Shown here: piece by piece, positions 10,946 through 23,786 of the stretch | How the letters are laid out: each line of letters starts with the position of its first letter | How positions within the stretch are numbered: position 1 is the stretch's first letter | The notes under the pieces: model-generated | Told to the model about the DNA's origin: nothing | Seen by the model: only the letters and a program-made list of their open reading frames with translations | The model's database searches: none | Program-made: the position numbers and the translations under genes | NCBI GenBank assembly: GCA_947623455.1 | Contig: OX392532.1 | Span: 26,944,792-27,008,791 of the forward strand | Reading direction: 5' to 3' | Length of the DNA stretch: 64,000 nucleotides | Origin: Mimachlamys varia | Taxonomy: Eukaryota; Mollusca; Bivalvia; Pectinida; Pectinidae

Positions 10946-13498
10946 TTCATTTATCAAACTCGAATAAATCGATGTGCTTCTAAACTATATTATAAATGTG
11001 ATTTGTTAATTATTGTAACTTGTTCTTCAGAGAAAGTTAAAATAACTGAGGTTAAATGAGTAGTCTGAGCTTGAGAAATGGTTTCCCCATTACAGCATGG
11101 TTATTTTAATCAAGTTTGGAATGATGATCGTGGGATAACGTAATTACTGCTAGTGGGATGAGTCGTATTACTCACCTGTAATATATAAACATTCTGTGTG
11201 GTCGTTGGTCAAAGGTCATGAGATCACTAGCACGCGCATGTCTAACCCAAAGGTCTGTTTTGTCTAACAATGTTGGCAGCTCTCATTTCTGAAAGTGTAC
11301 ATAAAAACAAAATTCGCTGAAAATAAACACTTTTCGAATTTCGTTCTGATGTCAGTTGCTATGTTGATGATAGATAACTTCCTCTTTCTGAAAAAAAAAC
11401 TTTTACCGCGAGGATAGTTTATATACTTTAATACATGTAACGGAAATTGAAAAGGAAATTAATGAACTATTTGAGGAAGTCATATAATATTAATTTAGAT
11501 ACTTATATATTGAACATTGGTGATAATGTAACTGCCGAAATAAATGCGTTCCTAACATAATTTTACCATTCCGTGACAATCAATTAGATGGCGTTTGAAA
11601 GTAAGCTCCTTTAGTTCCAGTTAACAAGCTATCCGTTCAAAGCATTCGAATTATTCAGATCATGCCTAGTACCAGCCAGCCAATAATTTATGCTTTAACA
11701 GATATACTCAAGAGTTCGATGGTACGGTCAATGTAATTGGATAATTTGAACGACCTACCTGTAGTATTTGATCCTGTATTCATTAGACCAATATCGAGCC
11801 CTAACGCTGTGTGTGGGAGTAACTCGACCCAAAAGTATGTATTCCGGCTAGTGTGTTGTTTTTTTGTTCTCTAGAATCAAGTGAAAACATCAGTACCTTA
11901 CTGCACCTGTATCTAATGAATACCTCTTACAGAACGTTTAGTTCAACCGTTAGGAATTTCATTCTTTTATGATTCAAGAGAATATTCCAATATAGGAACT
12001 TGGTAAAATATTTTTTATCGACTACTTTTGGCTTCCCACTGCACTCATTTATCTAGTGGTATTTAAGTCATTCTACTATGTTCTAGTTAACTTTATACTA
12101 ACCATATATTATGATATATGTTTTAGTGCAATTTATTGGAAGATTCCATTATAAGTTCATAGTGTCCATGTATCCTTTCTATGTAATGTGCTAATTTCAA
12201 TTTGGAAATAACTAATAAGAATATTTGAAAGAAGATAAATAGCTTTACCATGAAATTAAAATCTTCATTTTTATGAATTGTCCCATCAAACTACGTATGA
12301 TATATATATAAATTGCATTCACCTTTTAATAGTTATGCATAATTCATTAACATTTTACTTTCATCGTAATAGGAGGATTTTTCATAGTATTTATACTTAC
12401 AAATTTAATTTTCGATGCGTGTCAATTAAAGGAATTACTATTTTCTTTTGACTGATTTTGCTCGTGAATATTTCCTTTCCATTGAACAATGCCCTCTTTA
12501 GGTTATTGAGTCGGGACGGTCGTCTTTTCAGTTTGGGCTGGAGAGTCTAAAGCTTGGCTCTAGGATTACTTTTATTTCACTTCGATGTAATTGGTTGTCC
12601 TTTGAAGTATAGAGTTTGTCTCTATTTGTTGACGCCATGACTAACCCTCTTTGCCTTGTTGATCATTGTGCAAATTCGGTACGATTGCTATTTTTGTATA
12701 GTTTCAAAAGTATGATATAGTTTAGAGTTAAGAATATAATAAACAATATTATAAATATCTTACCATGCTTCGATAAAATACCCAAACACTAAAAAAAAAG
12801 TATTGTTATCAATATTAAATTTTAGTACGATTTGATCTTAAGCTTCTTTGTAAATCAGTTTTGTTTTTCGAAAGCGATAGTTTAGTACAGTATTCATTAT
12901 TTTCGTCATTTCCTTACAGTTTAACTGATGTTCAAAGGCTGTAAAAAACGATCAGTTCAACTACGTGTTTATCTAATCTAACTACGTGAAGAATCACTTG
13001 CCAAATTTAGAAAAAATAGCATCACTGTAGATTATTTACTATCGAAACAATCACAAAATTACAGCATGAAAGAATATATTTCTACATGGAACGGCAAATA
13101 ACGTTAAAAAGTATATAGTAAAGAGGTGAAAATTTGGTGGCAGATCTTTTTTTTTCTTTTACAACCCAAGAAGACAGTTCATCACGGATTCCGCGGGGAT
13201 TGAGTCATATATTTGTTTTACATATTGTATGTAGATGGGTATTATTTACCTTAACTTAACGATGAAATGACGTTGTTTATGAATATTGTGCGACAATTAA
13301 ATAGAAAATAGAAAAATATGACATGAAAAAACAAAGCATACGTTTGTGAGCTCCAAATCTTGACATGATTGAAACTCAAAAAAACAGCAGAGATTCCAAG
13401 AGACCCACAGTACCTCGTATAAATCGTCTTCTATATATTGATGCAATTCTCTTTACGGGTGATGGCAAAATTGTGTCCCGTTAATCCTGTACACGATC
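10946..13498. other. Non-coding stretch
   Basis: No supported gene, exon or repeat over about 2.5 kb. AT-rich throughout, with only scattered stop-limited short frames. Confidence 0.5.
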
Positions 13499-13832
13499 GT
13501 GAATCTATATATATCGAGGCGGATCACATCTGTTGAGGAGGTGGCGTGGTGTTCTGCCTTATGCACCAAGGCTAAAATCTGCCATTTGCATATGTTTGCT
13601 ACCAACTTTCGGGAACTAGATAGTCCCCTGCTGGGCCCCTCCATACCGGTATCGAGTAGATATGCCCCCCATCCGTGGGTATACTTATTTCAACACTCAT
13701 ACAGAGGGTGTCTATACCATCACTGCCAGTCTTATCCTAACATTCGTCCTAATAACAAGTTATTTTCTTCTCTCTCCCGTGTGCCGTACGACAGCCATTT
13801 TGTTTTGCGCGCGTGCAGTGCTCGTGAAGTGG

Positions 13833-13840
13833 TATATATA
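13833..13840 (+). promoter_or_regulatory. Candidate TATA box and promoter region
   Basis: TATATATA is preceded by a CpG-containing patch (GTTTTGCGCGCGTGCAGTGC, 13801-13820) and followed by CAAAATGGCTGCGG. The candidate first exon starts 290 bases downstream. The 13.5-14.1 kb region is less AT-rich than its surroundings, as expected of a promoter plus 5' UTR. The two overlapping ORFs of 121 and 79 codons here show no domain, and I do not call them genes. Confidence 0.28.
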
Positions 13841-14129
13841 CCAGGCAAAATGGCTGCGGTATAGCGTGAATCATCTCTCTACCATATACATGACTAAGTA
13901 GCGAGTGTTGTTAGTGTGTTTGAGCTAACATAGATAACCAGAAGGAGTGTTTTATCTTCGCTGCGCCGGGACTACAACTTTCGTAACACACCCTTCGGAA
14001 CAAACTTACAAAGTAACAGATCCGTCTGAGCTCGGCAAAAGACATGGCCGTCTCAATGGAATAAATAGGAACAGGTTTTTTTTTTATAAATATCCTGTTC
14101 CGGTTCTGTGGGATTGTTTAACTTGTACA

Positions 14130-14170
14130 ATGGACGACGCGGATATAATACAAAAAATAGGAAAGAAAAG
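14130..14170 (+). CDS. Candidate first coding exon (13 codons plus 2 nt)
   Basis: The ATG opens MDDADIIQKIGKK and reaches a GTAGGT donor at 14171 in phase 2 (AG + G = Arg). Joined to the acceptor at 30574 it would read KKRYRRRLERDRYYTTSIDY, giving a continuous basic stretch ahead of the TRIM domains. It is the nearest of three phase-2 candidate first exons (intron about 16.4 kb), and the join is chemically the most seamless. Still, phase agreement alone has a one-in-three chance. Confidence 0.38.
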
Positions 14171-15840
14171 GTAGGTGGATATTTCACTGACTACGGACTC
14201 CCTATGAACATTTTATCGTCGGCTCTTCACAAAGTTATTATGTAATAATCTATAAGCAATGCTTGCTGAATTCTGGATATAATTCTCTACGTTAACCACA
14301 CAGAAACATTTGGCAACGGTTCTATCTTATAAAAAATAACGGGAAAGTAGAGAAATTATCCTGTGGAGCACCTGGGAATGGTTTACCGGTTCTTTGCAGA
14401 CAGGTTGCCGTTATGGGATATACATTAACGGTTCTGGTTCATTCTAAAACTAAGGCGAAAGTGCTGAAGATGTACTGAAAGCTAAAACTTTATTTTGTTT
14501 AATTCTCAATCTTGATTTAAGCATTTGGTATTTCCTCCTAGATACTATTACAATCTGAATAAATAGTTACTTAGGCTAAGATAGGCATGCTTATACCTTA
14601 TATATAATGATCAGTAAGGATGATGATTTTATATAGTTCTCACAACGACATAGAACCAGTTTTTTATGATTTGACTGCCTAGTACTGGTTCTGGTCAACC
14701 TTCATTACCATAGTTCTGTTCATGACAACAAGACTTGTCACTGTCCTTACAAGAACACAGAATGCTGACATTTTACCTACACTTTTCAATATTTGGCGGT
14801 ATATCGAAATATAAAATTAATTTATGTAGTAACACCACAAGTGTGTTAGAACGTGGGAGATAACCATTTTTTCCCAGAGCAGCAGTACCAGTGAATGGCC
14901 AGAACTCGGCCTTTACACAAATCTGCGTTTTATCAGAACAACTGATCTATGTAGAACTCTCTAGTAACACCAACAAGTATATGTCTGTGTTGGTAATTTC
15001 CCTTGCCATCCGATGTTCTAGCTATTTACGATGTCGGCTCATTCCTGAATGCTTTTGACTCCTATGTAGTCGTTGCTGTACTCGTTTTTGGTCGTTGCTG
15101 TATATGTTTCCACTGTACTCCTTTATGGTCGTTGCTGTACTAGTTTTTGGTCGTTGCTGTAAATGTTTCTACTCTACTCGTATGTGGCCGTTGCCGTATT
15201 AATACAATTCCATTGTACTCGTATATGGCTATTGCTGTGTATGGTTCCACTGTACTCGACTCTTATTTGGTCTCTGCTATACATTATTCCACTAATATAA
15301 ATGACTTATATTTCGTGAGGTATTTATTTCCGCGTTAATTCGCGAAGAGATTCAATCGCGAATTCATACACCTCGCGATTATTTATATCTTTAGAGGCGC
15401 CTGTGTTTATTCTATTGTCATCGTGACGGTACTTCTAGGTAGATGTTCGCAAAATTATGTGTTCGCGAATATTTCTGAAAAAGTAAATCAAAGTGATTGA
15501 TAGTATTCGTATGTGGCCTTTGTTATACACTATTCTGCTCTCCTCGTATGTGGTTATTGCTGTATATTATTCTTTTATACTTTTACGTGGTTGTGATCGT
15601 GGTAGTTCTTAACATACTGGTTAGCTAAGTTATCCATAATGAGAGACCGCTGATGCTTTTGTATTCCTTATACAAGCAGTCTCCTAAGACCTAAAAACTG
15701 TTCTGTATCAACAACTGTCCCAGTAATGGAATACAGGCGGGAAACTCGTCAGGCAATATATTTTAGTTAAACTATAAGATGACGTTGTGGTTATCGCTCT
15801 GTCCGGTCACCTAGAGACCCCTGGTTGTGGTTCACCAATT
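14171..15840. other. Non-coding stretch with a degenerate GTCGTTGCTGTA repeat
   Basis: Between about 15065 and 15290 the phrase GGTCGTTGCTGTACTCGTTT and variants (GTCGTTGCTGTATATG, GGCCGTTGCCGTATTAAT, GCTATTGCTGTGTATGGTTC) recur roughly every 30-60 bp as an eroded tandem repeat. Nothing else is supported. Confidence 0.45.
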
Positions 15841-15910
15841 GTCCGGTTGGGGAATCGAACCCTAGCCATCTTGGTGAAGGGCAAGTGCGCTATCCACAGC
15901 ACCACCCGAC
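15841..15910 (-). repeat. tRNA-like relic (tRNA pseudogene or SINE head)
   Basis: On the minus strand, GTCGGGT (15910 downward) pairs with ACCGGAC at the other end at six of seven positions, like an acceptor stem. GTGGATAGCGCACTTG resembles the D-arm/A box and GGTTCGATTCC is an excellent B box. The anticodon arm is imperfect (CTTG...CAAG with an oversized loop), so a functional tRNA is unlikely. It may be the head of a tRNA-derived SINE; the following sequence has no match in this window. Confidence 0.55.
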
Positions 15911-17942
15911 CTTCCTTAGAACGGTTCTTCAATTACTACGTTTAAGGATTTTTTTTTTTTTTTTTTTTGTATCTAGAGTTTAATCATTTATATATCAATA
16001 TGAACCAATATTGTTTTCAGATTTCTTAGTTGCATTACTTTATTTTCATGATTTTCTATGGATACTTTCCATACATGTACTTTAAAAGAATATTGCCTTG
16101 AACTTATTCGTTTAAAAATAGACAATGATGTTGAAAGCCCTGGCCTGTGTTGTGTTACCACGTAACCTGCCACCCATTATCTGACACAATACACACACTC
16201 AAATTTCCGGTTCCCTCCTCGTTTTTAAAAGAGTAACCCTCAGTATAGTTTATAACACGTTTACATCGCTGTCTGGAAATATTCAAAAAACGTACAAAAC
16301 ACAAGCACAATTAATCTTCTCAAACACCTGTCAGGGATTCAATGCAGAGAACATTTTGCCAAAGCGTTATACCTACATACTGCAGTGTGTTGTACATCTC
16401 ACACCTGCGCTGATAGTTTCTTAGTTGTGACGATTAATGAAAACATCGAGCGGAAATTGAACAAATTGAAAAAAAATGGTCCTAAATGGAAACAACATAA
16501 TTGGCAAGACCTACCACGTGATAAGAAAGAAAATTATTCTATAATACCGAAGGTTATTGCTGCCTATGACGTCACATTCGGTATTCTGGCAGATGGCAGG
16601 CCTGTATATCTCGTTTACCTCTTGGGGCTTGTAGGGGGTAGAGAGGGAGGATGTGTGATGCAGTGCAAACACACTAGCCCAAAAATAGCCGAGACATGCT
16701 TTGATAACTGCCTTACATATTGGCTCCCCTGATCAGACCACTTTATTTTCTCTCCGTCTCTCTCTAGTGCCTGATGGTGGCTTTTCGGTCGTTCTTCTCC
16801 ACTTGCTTTGGTTACTAAAGGTCAAATGAAACCATTCAGAATGTCTAACCTTAGATACAGGTGAGAGTATAGAACTATTTAGTCTGCTTATAGTAGTACC
16901 TGGTCTGTGATTTGTCAATTTGGCTTTTTGCTTGAGGCTATAGTGACTATAGTGTTTTACTTGAGTAAGGCAGCGTTGTAAAATTGGTGAAACTTAATGA
17001 AACATCGTTAGTGTTTCGATTGCTTGCTTTGCTATCATTTCAGTTTCTTCTTTTTCCGGATAGATGAAATGGCCAGTTGAATTTGAGAGCATGATGATAA
17101 GGGCATATTTGTCGCCGGTCAGCTTTCTTTGGGCACACTTAGGAAACTAAAAGTTATCTGCTTCCGTTCTGTTCATGCGCGTTTTTTTTATAATTCCATT
17201 TGTCATAAATTCCATTTGTGTTTCATTTTGGCATAGAATTATCATTGGACAATTCAGGACTGTTGTTTTCATTTATAACAAAGGTAACTTGAAACTAAAT
17301 ATTCGTAAAGGTTTGTTACAGTAATGCAATCAATGCTAGTATACCTAACATTTATCGAATGGAACAATAGTTAAAATGTACAGCTGATCGTTGAAATGTG
17401 AAATCGATTCAAATTGTTTAAGACTTTCCATGTTCGACTGTAAACGTCATGGAGCAAATTTGATTTATGAACGGCGTCATCATATTTTTCCTGGCTATCT
17501 CCAATTTTATTGACATTGTTTTTGGGTTAGTAAACTTTAATAGTCGTCTATTTGTATTGTCGCCCTCCTTTGTTACACAGCCTCTGGTGTTGATATATTA
17601 TAATGTTGGTGTATATCTAGAATTCCTTGTCGGATGAAAATAGATACGAAGGTGCCACCTTGTGTCTGGTCAATTAGGAATTGTTATCTAATAATACATA
17701 ATCATTAGATTGGCTTAGCAATACCTCATTGTTGTTACAGCGTTCTAAAGTGGTAGCTGTGCCGACGTAATAGACTCTGTCAGATAAGCTTCGTTTAACT
17801 TAGGTGCAGATTGCAGAAGTCAACCGAATCGTACAGACACCCCACCCTCATTGCATACTGAGGGTAAAGCACTTCTTAGAACAGTTGCAAACAGTAGTGT
17901 AGAACGTTACGTAGGTTTATTGAAGATGTTGCTGTTTTTAAT
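15911..17942. other. Non-coding stretch
   Basis: Begins with a poly-T run of about 19-20 near 15950-15969. The 115-codon frame at 16385-16732 is the longest here but has no domain, promoter or splice context. One TGACGTCA palindrome lies at 16567-16574. No gene supported. Confidence 0.45.
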
Positions 17943-18149
17943 ATGGATTTGCATGGCGAGTGTTGTCGATGAAGCAGAAGACGCTTACTCTGCCTGAACG
18001 TCTGGTCGTATTATCTTGTACTTTTAAGAGTGTATTATTATCTAATATTACAAGGGTTTCCATGAAAATCTTTCCTTTTTCGTATTTTGCCCCTAGTTTA
18101 ATCGACTTTGAGTTCGGATTATGGTTTTGTTGACGCTTCGGTATTCTCC
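17943..18149 (+). repeat. Dispersed repeat family A, copy 4
   Basis: Contains GCATGGCGAGTGTTGTCGAT, AAGCAGAAGACGCTTACTCT, TTGAGTTCGGATTATGGTTT and TTGACGCTTCGGTATTCT. It has a roughly 30-bp AT-rich insertion in the CTTTTACAAGGG block relative to other copies. Confidence 0.75.
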
Positions 18150-20136
18150 ACTTTTATTCAAAAAGAAGTGAATAAGTGACAATCCTGTGTGACAAATGTG
18201 AGACATAGATAAGAAGATTACAATTAATCGATTTAAGCAGCCTATAGTTTTTAGTTATATTTTCTATACTTGTGACTACAATAATAAAAATTTGGCATTC
18301 TGTCAATATCTCCAGCAATAGTATCTGGACATTAGAATGCCTGCGCTGATAATGAGTTATTTTCCTAATCACTTTTTTGGCACAGAATGTAATCAAAAGG
18401 TCTGTGACTAGTCTGCAAGGGGAATGTACTCTCTAAACCTTAACCATGTAGGTGTCAAACCACCATTACCCAATGTCATAGTACAATTTTGCCAGTAAAC
18501 CTCCGGATCAACGACCGCTTCAAAGTGTTGACTTGATTGAAACACGTGATTGTGTATGTCTAGATATGTTCTATAGATAATCGCACTGATTCCTATGATG
18601 CATCTATTGATACCACATGTCTGGTCACGTGATATAGTGGAGGGGGAGGTCATAATTAAGTACAACGTCGGTATTTCGTACATGGTGTACATATCTTATG
18701 TTGTCTGAAATAACATCTCTTCTCCATAATAAAGCATCGCTGTTGTGGCTGCTCCCACTTCGGATATCTAACCAATGCTCGGGGAGAACGTTCTTCACGG
18801 GAATTGTGTAAGAATTTATAAGCTCGGCAGAATTAATGAAATGTCGCATTACAGAAAGTGGTAATTGGTTAAGTAATAATAATCTCCTTTAACTTTAGTG
18901 CTGATACTTATGGCGCGGAACATTGTACATGCACATACCTTAATGTTGCTGTTTCAATACTCTGTGTTTTTATTTGGGAGTAATTAGGGGGTTTGTTGGT
19001 AAAAAGACAGATAAAGCTAACGTCTAATGATTTGTGATGGTTTGAAGGGGAGGTAAAACAGGATCGTTAAATATGATTGTTCTAAGAGCTAGGTTTATAA
19101 TAAAACAATTGGGCATCATGGTATATATACATTATTTATTCAAGATTTACTTTCGAATATGCATGCACATTGTATAAAAAAACAATTGTTTCTTTATTAA
19201 AGTACCATACAGCACAATTACATTAGTTACACAGTATAAAACAGATATATATCAATGCTAGATCACTCATAAACACAAATGACAAATGAAGACAATGATA
19301 TATTAATCATAGTAACGTTCTACACAATGCAAAACAAAGTGTTTTATATGAATGTGTATAATATTGTAGCTGTTGCATTCGCAGTGACGTCATTATATAA
19401 TCTTTTAACCAGCATTCCTTGAACTGCTGACTTGATCATTTGTAAATAGGTTCTGATACCCCTCCTTTCTCAGATAAGGTGCCAGCTTGTTCCAGAAATA
19501 GAAACATGTCTGTATTTTTTCACAGAAAATAATAAACATGTCTTTATACTTCTACTATTTCATGTTTGAAGATTATATTTGACGCGTTCTGATATTAACA
19601 TTGGCCTGTGTTGGTTTGTTAGCTTAATGGGATGTTTCTATGTGAAACAAATGTTTGAATTTATGGAATAAAATTGTAAGTGAAATTAGATTGATATGTT
19701 AGAAATTCAATCAAGAGTTGTATTTACTGAGAAATAAATAATAACTAGAACAAAGTTTAGAGGTCGATGAAAGAAAATATGATGTAAATATATTGCTCAA
19801 ACTACACCATTACGGTTCCGGTGGACCAGATCATTCTTTACGGGTTAGTCATAGGGTTAGACACATAAACGGTCGTCTATGATGTGCACGTGGCTTCAAG
19901 GAACCATTCATACCGATCATCAGTTGGAAACACCTTGGTTCTGCCCTGAAGCCACAACAATAATTATAACCGGCTGATTTACCACTGAAACAGGTTAGGT
20001 AGAATGTTCCTTCACCCAAAGGCTTTACAATCTAACAAGTGTCTTGCAGTCGAAGAAAATGTTTAATGGATATTGCAAGCTCATATAAGATATCACAATT
20101 AGTATCGAGTATCAGACAAAAATAATCCTTCAATTC
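18150..20136. other. Non-coding stretch
   Basis: No supported gene. The minus-strand frames at 18154-18849 (80, 94 and 74 codons) overlap one another without domain or splice support. One TGACGTCA palindrome lies at 19385-19392. Confidence 0.45.
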
Positions 20137-20256
20137 AGGTCTTATTCTCTTGTACTTTTACAAGGTCTCCATGTAAATCTTTCTTTTGTTCATATTTTGC
20201 CCCGTGTTTAATCGGGTTTGAGTTTGGATTATAATTTTGTTAACGCTTCGGTATTC
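20137..20256 (+). repeat. Dispersed repeat family A, copy 5 (5'-truncated)
   Basis: Begins at AGGTCTTATTCTCTTGTACT and keeps the 3' blocks TTGAGTTTGGATTATAATTT and TTAACGCTTCGGTATTCT. The GTCGATGAAGCAGAAGAC block is missing. Confidence 0.7.
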
Positions 20257-22852
20257 TTTTTTTATCTTCAGTCATAGAAATATTATCACAATACTATAAT
20301 ATTGATAATAAAATTTTGCGTATACTTATACAGCAATCAATAGACTTGGTAATACAGGTTTGAAAGTTAAACAGGAGTGTCATTGTTGTATACGTCATGC
20401 ATTTATGTGTCGCTGAAACATGTACGAAATATCGAATATATCCAAACATGCTTAGATGTCAGCAGTGTTACTTAACTTTGATTTCTACCTTTGAATCACC
20501 AATATCTAGGACTACGACGTAAACAGAGGAAACGGTTTATGGAGGTTCAGATTAAAGAATTATATTATCATTATTTCAATCTAGCTTATTCTACCAAACG
20601 GACTACTATTCAAAACAGATTACAAATACATGTAGTTACAAAAGTGTCATCAAAACCGTAATCCTAACAATTATTGCCAAATATGGAGAGCAATATATTA
20701 AAGATATTGAGACTGTTTTAGAATGCACCCACTCCACCAGAAGAGTAGTTCTCCTTTACTACATCGACAAACCCGAACGTAAATCGGAGTAAAATCGTAG
20801 TGATGTCACAATTTTCGAAACCACGAACACATAAAGTGATGGAAAATAAATTGCAGAGATTTGTTTTTTAACTACTGTTTCTAAATAGTACAATAATAAC
20901 ACAGATTTCGCGGATGTCTTCGTGGCGATTTTGCTTTGGAATATGGAATCTGGCATAAAATTGTTTTCAAAAACCATCGTAAGCTTGTGTATGTGTACAT
21001 GTTTATCTATAATTAGATTGGACCACCATACATCTCTCATGCGCCGTACCATCAGCAACGTGCTGATCTAATGTGATCTCAGCCATGTTACGTGCGCGGA
21101 GGGTCATATCTTAATGAGTTATACAGACACTGCCCTTGGTTACGTGACGTCACATGCTGCGTAGTGATACCGAAATACTTTATCTGTGTCGTAATACAAC
21201 ACTTTCGGTTGTCGTTTCTGTCTAGAATGTTCTGATGTCTGATGTAAATGTACTTTGTATGAGAACAATCTCTAGATATATACAGTTACCTATATGTGTT
21301 AGTTTTATTTGTAGTGATTGCTCTCTTAATTGTCGGTTAGAATGTTGAAGATCTTCAAAGAACTTACTTATCAATTTCGAACTGTGATATCAAGAAGCTC
21401 GTTTACACGTCAAAGAAGCATGATAAAAAAATCAAAGGATACAAAGAACTTGTGTTTGTAAAAGGGGGGAAATTTGCAGGGAAAAACTAATAAAAAAAAA
21501 TTTGACATTCACAAAAACAGGCTTAGCCTAACAATCGTCCCTATACTTAGCCTTTTGCCGAAACAGTGAATAGGGTAATGCATCGGTTTGGTTTGGTTAA
21601 TTTGTGTTTTACGTCATATGGACAGCTATGAGTATTCAAGGACTTGTCATGTTTGTAAAGATATAATTCGTCAAAAAGCTAGCATTTGAAATTTCGGAAC
21701 CAATTTTATTGTCATTGGAATTGTTTCGATTACTATATGCACCAAGCAAAAACTCTTCATTTCTGTCAAAACAAAAATGTCAGCAATGTTTACACAATGT
21801 GGAGTGAGGAAGGGCATGCACTGACTTGGTGCCTTGCCCCCGACCTTTTCACACCCCTAATCAGCGTGCAAAGAAACTGCAACGCCAACAATGGTATAGG
21901 ATTATACACCCAAGACCTTTGAAACAAAGAGACTGGTTTTGCTGAGGTCCAAGTAACACAGACATGATTAGAAACTTGGCCTGTTGTCGTATCGAAGCCA
22001 TGTCGGTAGGGTCAGCATGAGTCCAGTTTCAGACAAAAGAACATAGTTGAAGTACGTCCAAGGCGGAGGTCGTTTTAGGCCAGACGCTACAAAAACAGGA
22101 CCAGGGTGACTCCTCTTTGTTTGGCTCCAAGTCGGACTGTTTGAAATGGTGCCAACCTTGGGGTACGAACAACTGGGTCATGGGATGTGTTCCTCATGAC
22201 TGTTTTACAACAACAGGGTGAGGCTAGTATCTTCAGATTCTGATTAACTGAGACTACGCGATATTTTACTGCAGGCCTTTTTAGTACTTAACATCAAAGG
22301 ATCCGTGATCTTGTTAGCAAACCTTCCCCTCATTACCAATATATGTAACATTACATACCTCGCCGAAATAGCTTTGTAGTAACGGAATTTTAGGCATGAA
22401 ATATAAAAGAATATTTCTTTCTAGATTAAGCATGGTCAAAGGCAAACATTGCACGAATGCTGATAATACTATTACTTATGTAAACATTATGCAATGTATC
22501 ATAATCAAATTATAGTTCTAGAAAAGAAATTATATTTGATACGGAATTAATTAAGCATAGAGGTATTTCCCATTTTTACTTAGAAAACTATGTTTCGTTA
22601 GCGGTCCCAGAGAAACAGAAACTGTGAAACGTTAAGTTGAATTCGACACTTTTTCAGTGAAAATTGTTAATTTAAAATCTCATATGTTGCGGCTGTTTAG
22701 TAGGTCTTAATTCGATGTAAACCTTTTCTGTGTTAAATTCACGCGTCGAATGTTTTGCTTAGGCAGCCTCTAAACTGTTGAAAATCACGATGTGGAATTT
22801 TTTAACGCTGTCAGTCATTCTGTTTTATCCTGTGTACCTATAATAATAATAT
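20257..22852. other. Non-coding stretch
   Basis: No supported gene. A GC-richer patch at about 21830-22230 has no long frame on either strand. It might be a non-coding transcript or a decayed repeat, but nothing in the sequence decides. A TGACGTCA palindrome sits at 21145-21152. Confidence 0.4.
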
Positions 22853-22976
22853 ATACTGTAGAGTTTGAGTGCTGTCAAATATGTTCGCGTGTGGATATAT
22901 TCGCGGAAATTCAATGTCAACGAAAATGAGCGAAAATTTTCACACCGCGAACAATTCCACTTTTACAGTATTAAAC
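22853..22976 (-). mobile_element. MITE family C, short copy
   Basis: About 120 bp, bounded by TATACTGTAGAGTTTGAG and, at the other end, CCACTTTTACAGTAT, giving an ACTGTA.AG terminal inverted repeat. The interior phrase GCGAAAATTTTCACACCGCG is the reverse of the TTCGCGGTGTGGAAATTTTC head of the copies at 29.1, 47.5 and 53 kb. Confidence 0.7.
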
Positions 22977-23627
22977 GTTTTGGATTCGATAGCACACTTC
23001 CGTACCACCTACACACAGGATGTGATACATTATAGATATTACCAACCATCACGATAAACCTTATTTAATACCCTACCAATACATAGGTCAGTGCAAAGTT
23101 GTCAGTTCCACAGACATGTTTCCTTCAGTATATGATTGGACTATTAAATTACTTGATATATTGTTACAAAAGGAACCCACACGTGCCAGCCAGTGCACGT
23201 GTGTTAATGTTCAACAATATATGTGATTTGTCAGTTTTATGAAGTTAAAACAATCAGCGAAAACTACCTCTTGTCTAGAATTTCTCTTTTCTGGTTCATG
23301 TTTTGCGATTTCGTTTTAACATGCCTACTGCCACATTACATGTAGCCCCACTGACGTTGGGTGGGAAAATATGCTCTTACTTATAAAAGGTCAGAGCATA
23401 GTTTCAATTAAGGTGACAATTTTTTTTATATTTTTTTTAAAGATAATATGGATATCAAATATATTTATGATTCACCCTTTGACATATCCTTTGTTTCATC
23501 TTTGTACCCGTCGGCACATAAGGCCTTTGTACATATATACCAATATATTTTGAATAACTTTTACAATTCCTCAAAATGCAAAATTAGCTTTATCTCACCT
23601 AGGCTAGTACTTCCCTGTTCGTTTATT
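22977..23627. other. Non-coding stretch
   Basis: AT-rich. The two overlapping 60-70 codon frames at 23371-23660 have no domain. Nothing supported. Confidence 0.4.
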
Positions 23628-23786
23628 GATGACGTAACACACATATGCTGCACCTCTTAAATTTATTAATAGATACAGTATGTCGAAACAAATTAATTAA
23701 ACTGCATCATACAGCTGTTTCGTCCCCCTAGGACTCTTCAGTGATGCTAGGGGCCAAAAGGTGGCAATCCAAAATTTTTAAACTAA
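23628..23786 (-). mobile_element. Hammerhead-bearing repeat (family B), copy 2
   Basis: Inverted copy, closely matching 38428-38613 across the ribozyme and both flanks (AAATTTTGGATT..., then TTTAATT, then AAATTTAAGAGGTGCAGCAT). It is truncated at its 5' side: the GTTTTACGCACC start of the other copies is absent. Confidence 0.8.
23703..23748 (-). ncRNA. Type I hammerhead ribozyme, copy 2
   Basis: On the minus strand, stem I GCATCA (23747-23742) pairs perfectly with TGATGC (23709-23704). CUGAAGA (23741-23735) is followed by stem II GTCCT/GGGAC (one G.U) and GAA (23721-23719). Stem III is the palindrome ACAGCTGT (23718-23711), followed by A at 23710 as the cleavage-site residue. All invariant core positions are present. 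With no room for a real stem III hairpin loop, catalysis would probably need a dimer, as described for other short-stem-III metazoan hammerheads. Confidence 0.85.

Noticed and set aside
13499..13901. ORFs of 121 and 79 codons
   Set aside because: Overlapping frames in a GC-richer promoter-like patch, with no domain and no splice support.
15841..15910. Functional tRNA gene
   Set aside because: The anticodon arm does not form a normal 5-bp stem and 7-nt loop; kept as a tRNA-like relic.
16385..16732. 115-codon ORF
   Set aside because: No recognisable domain, biased toward low-complexity Lys/Asn at one end, no promoter or splice signals.
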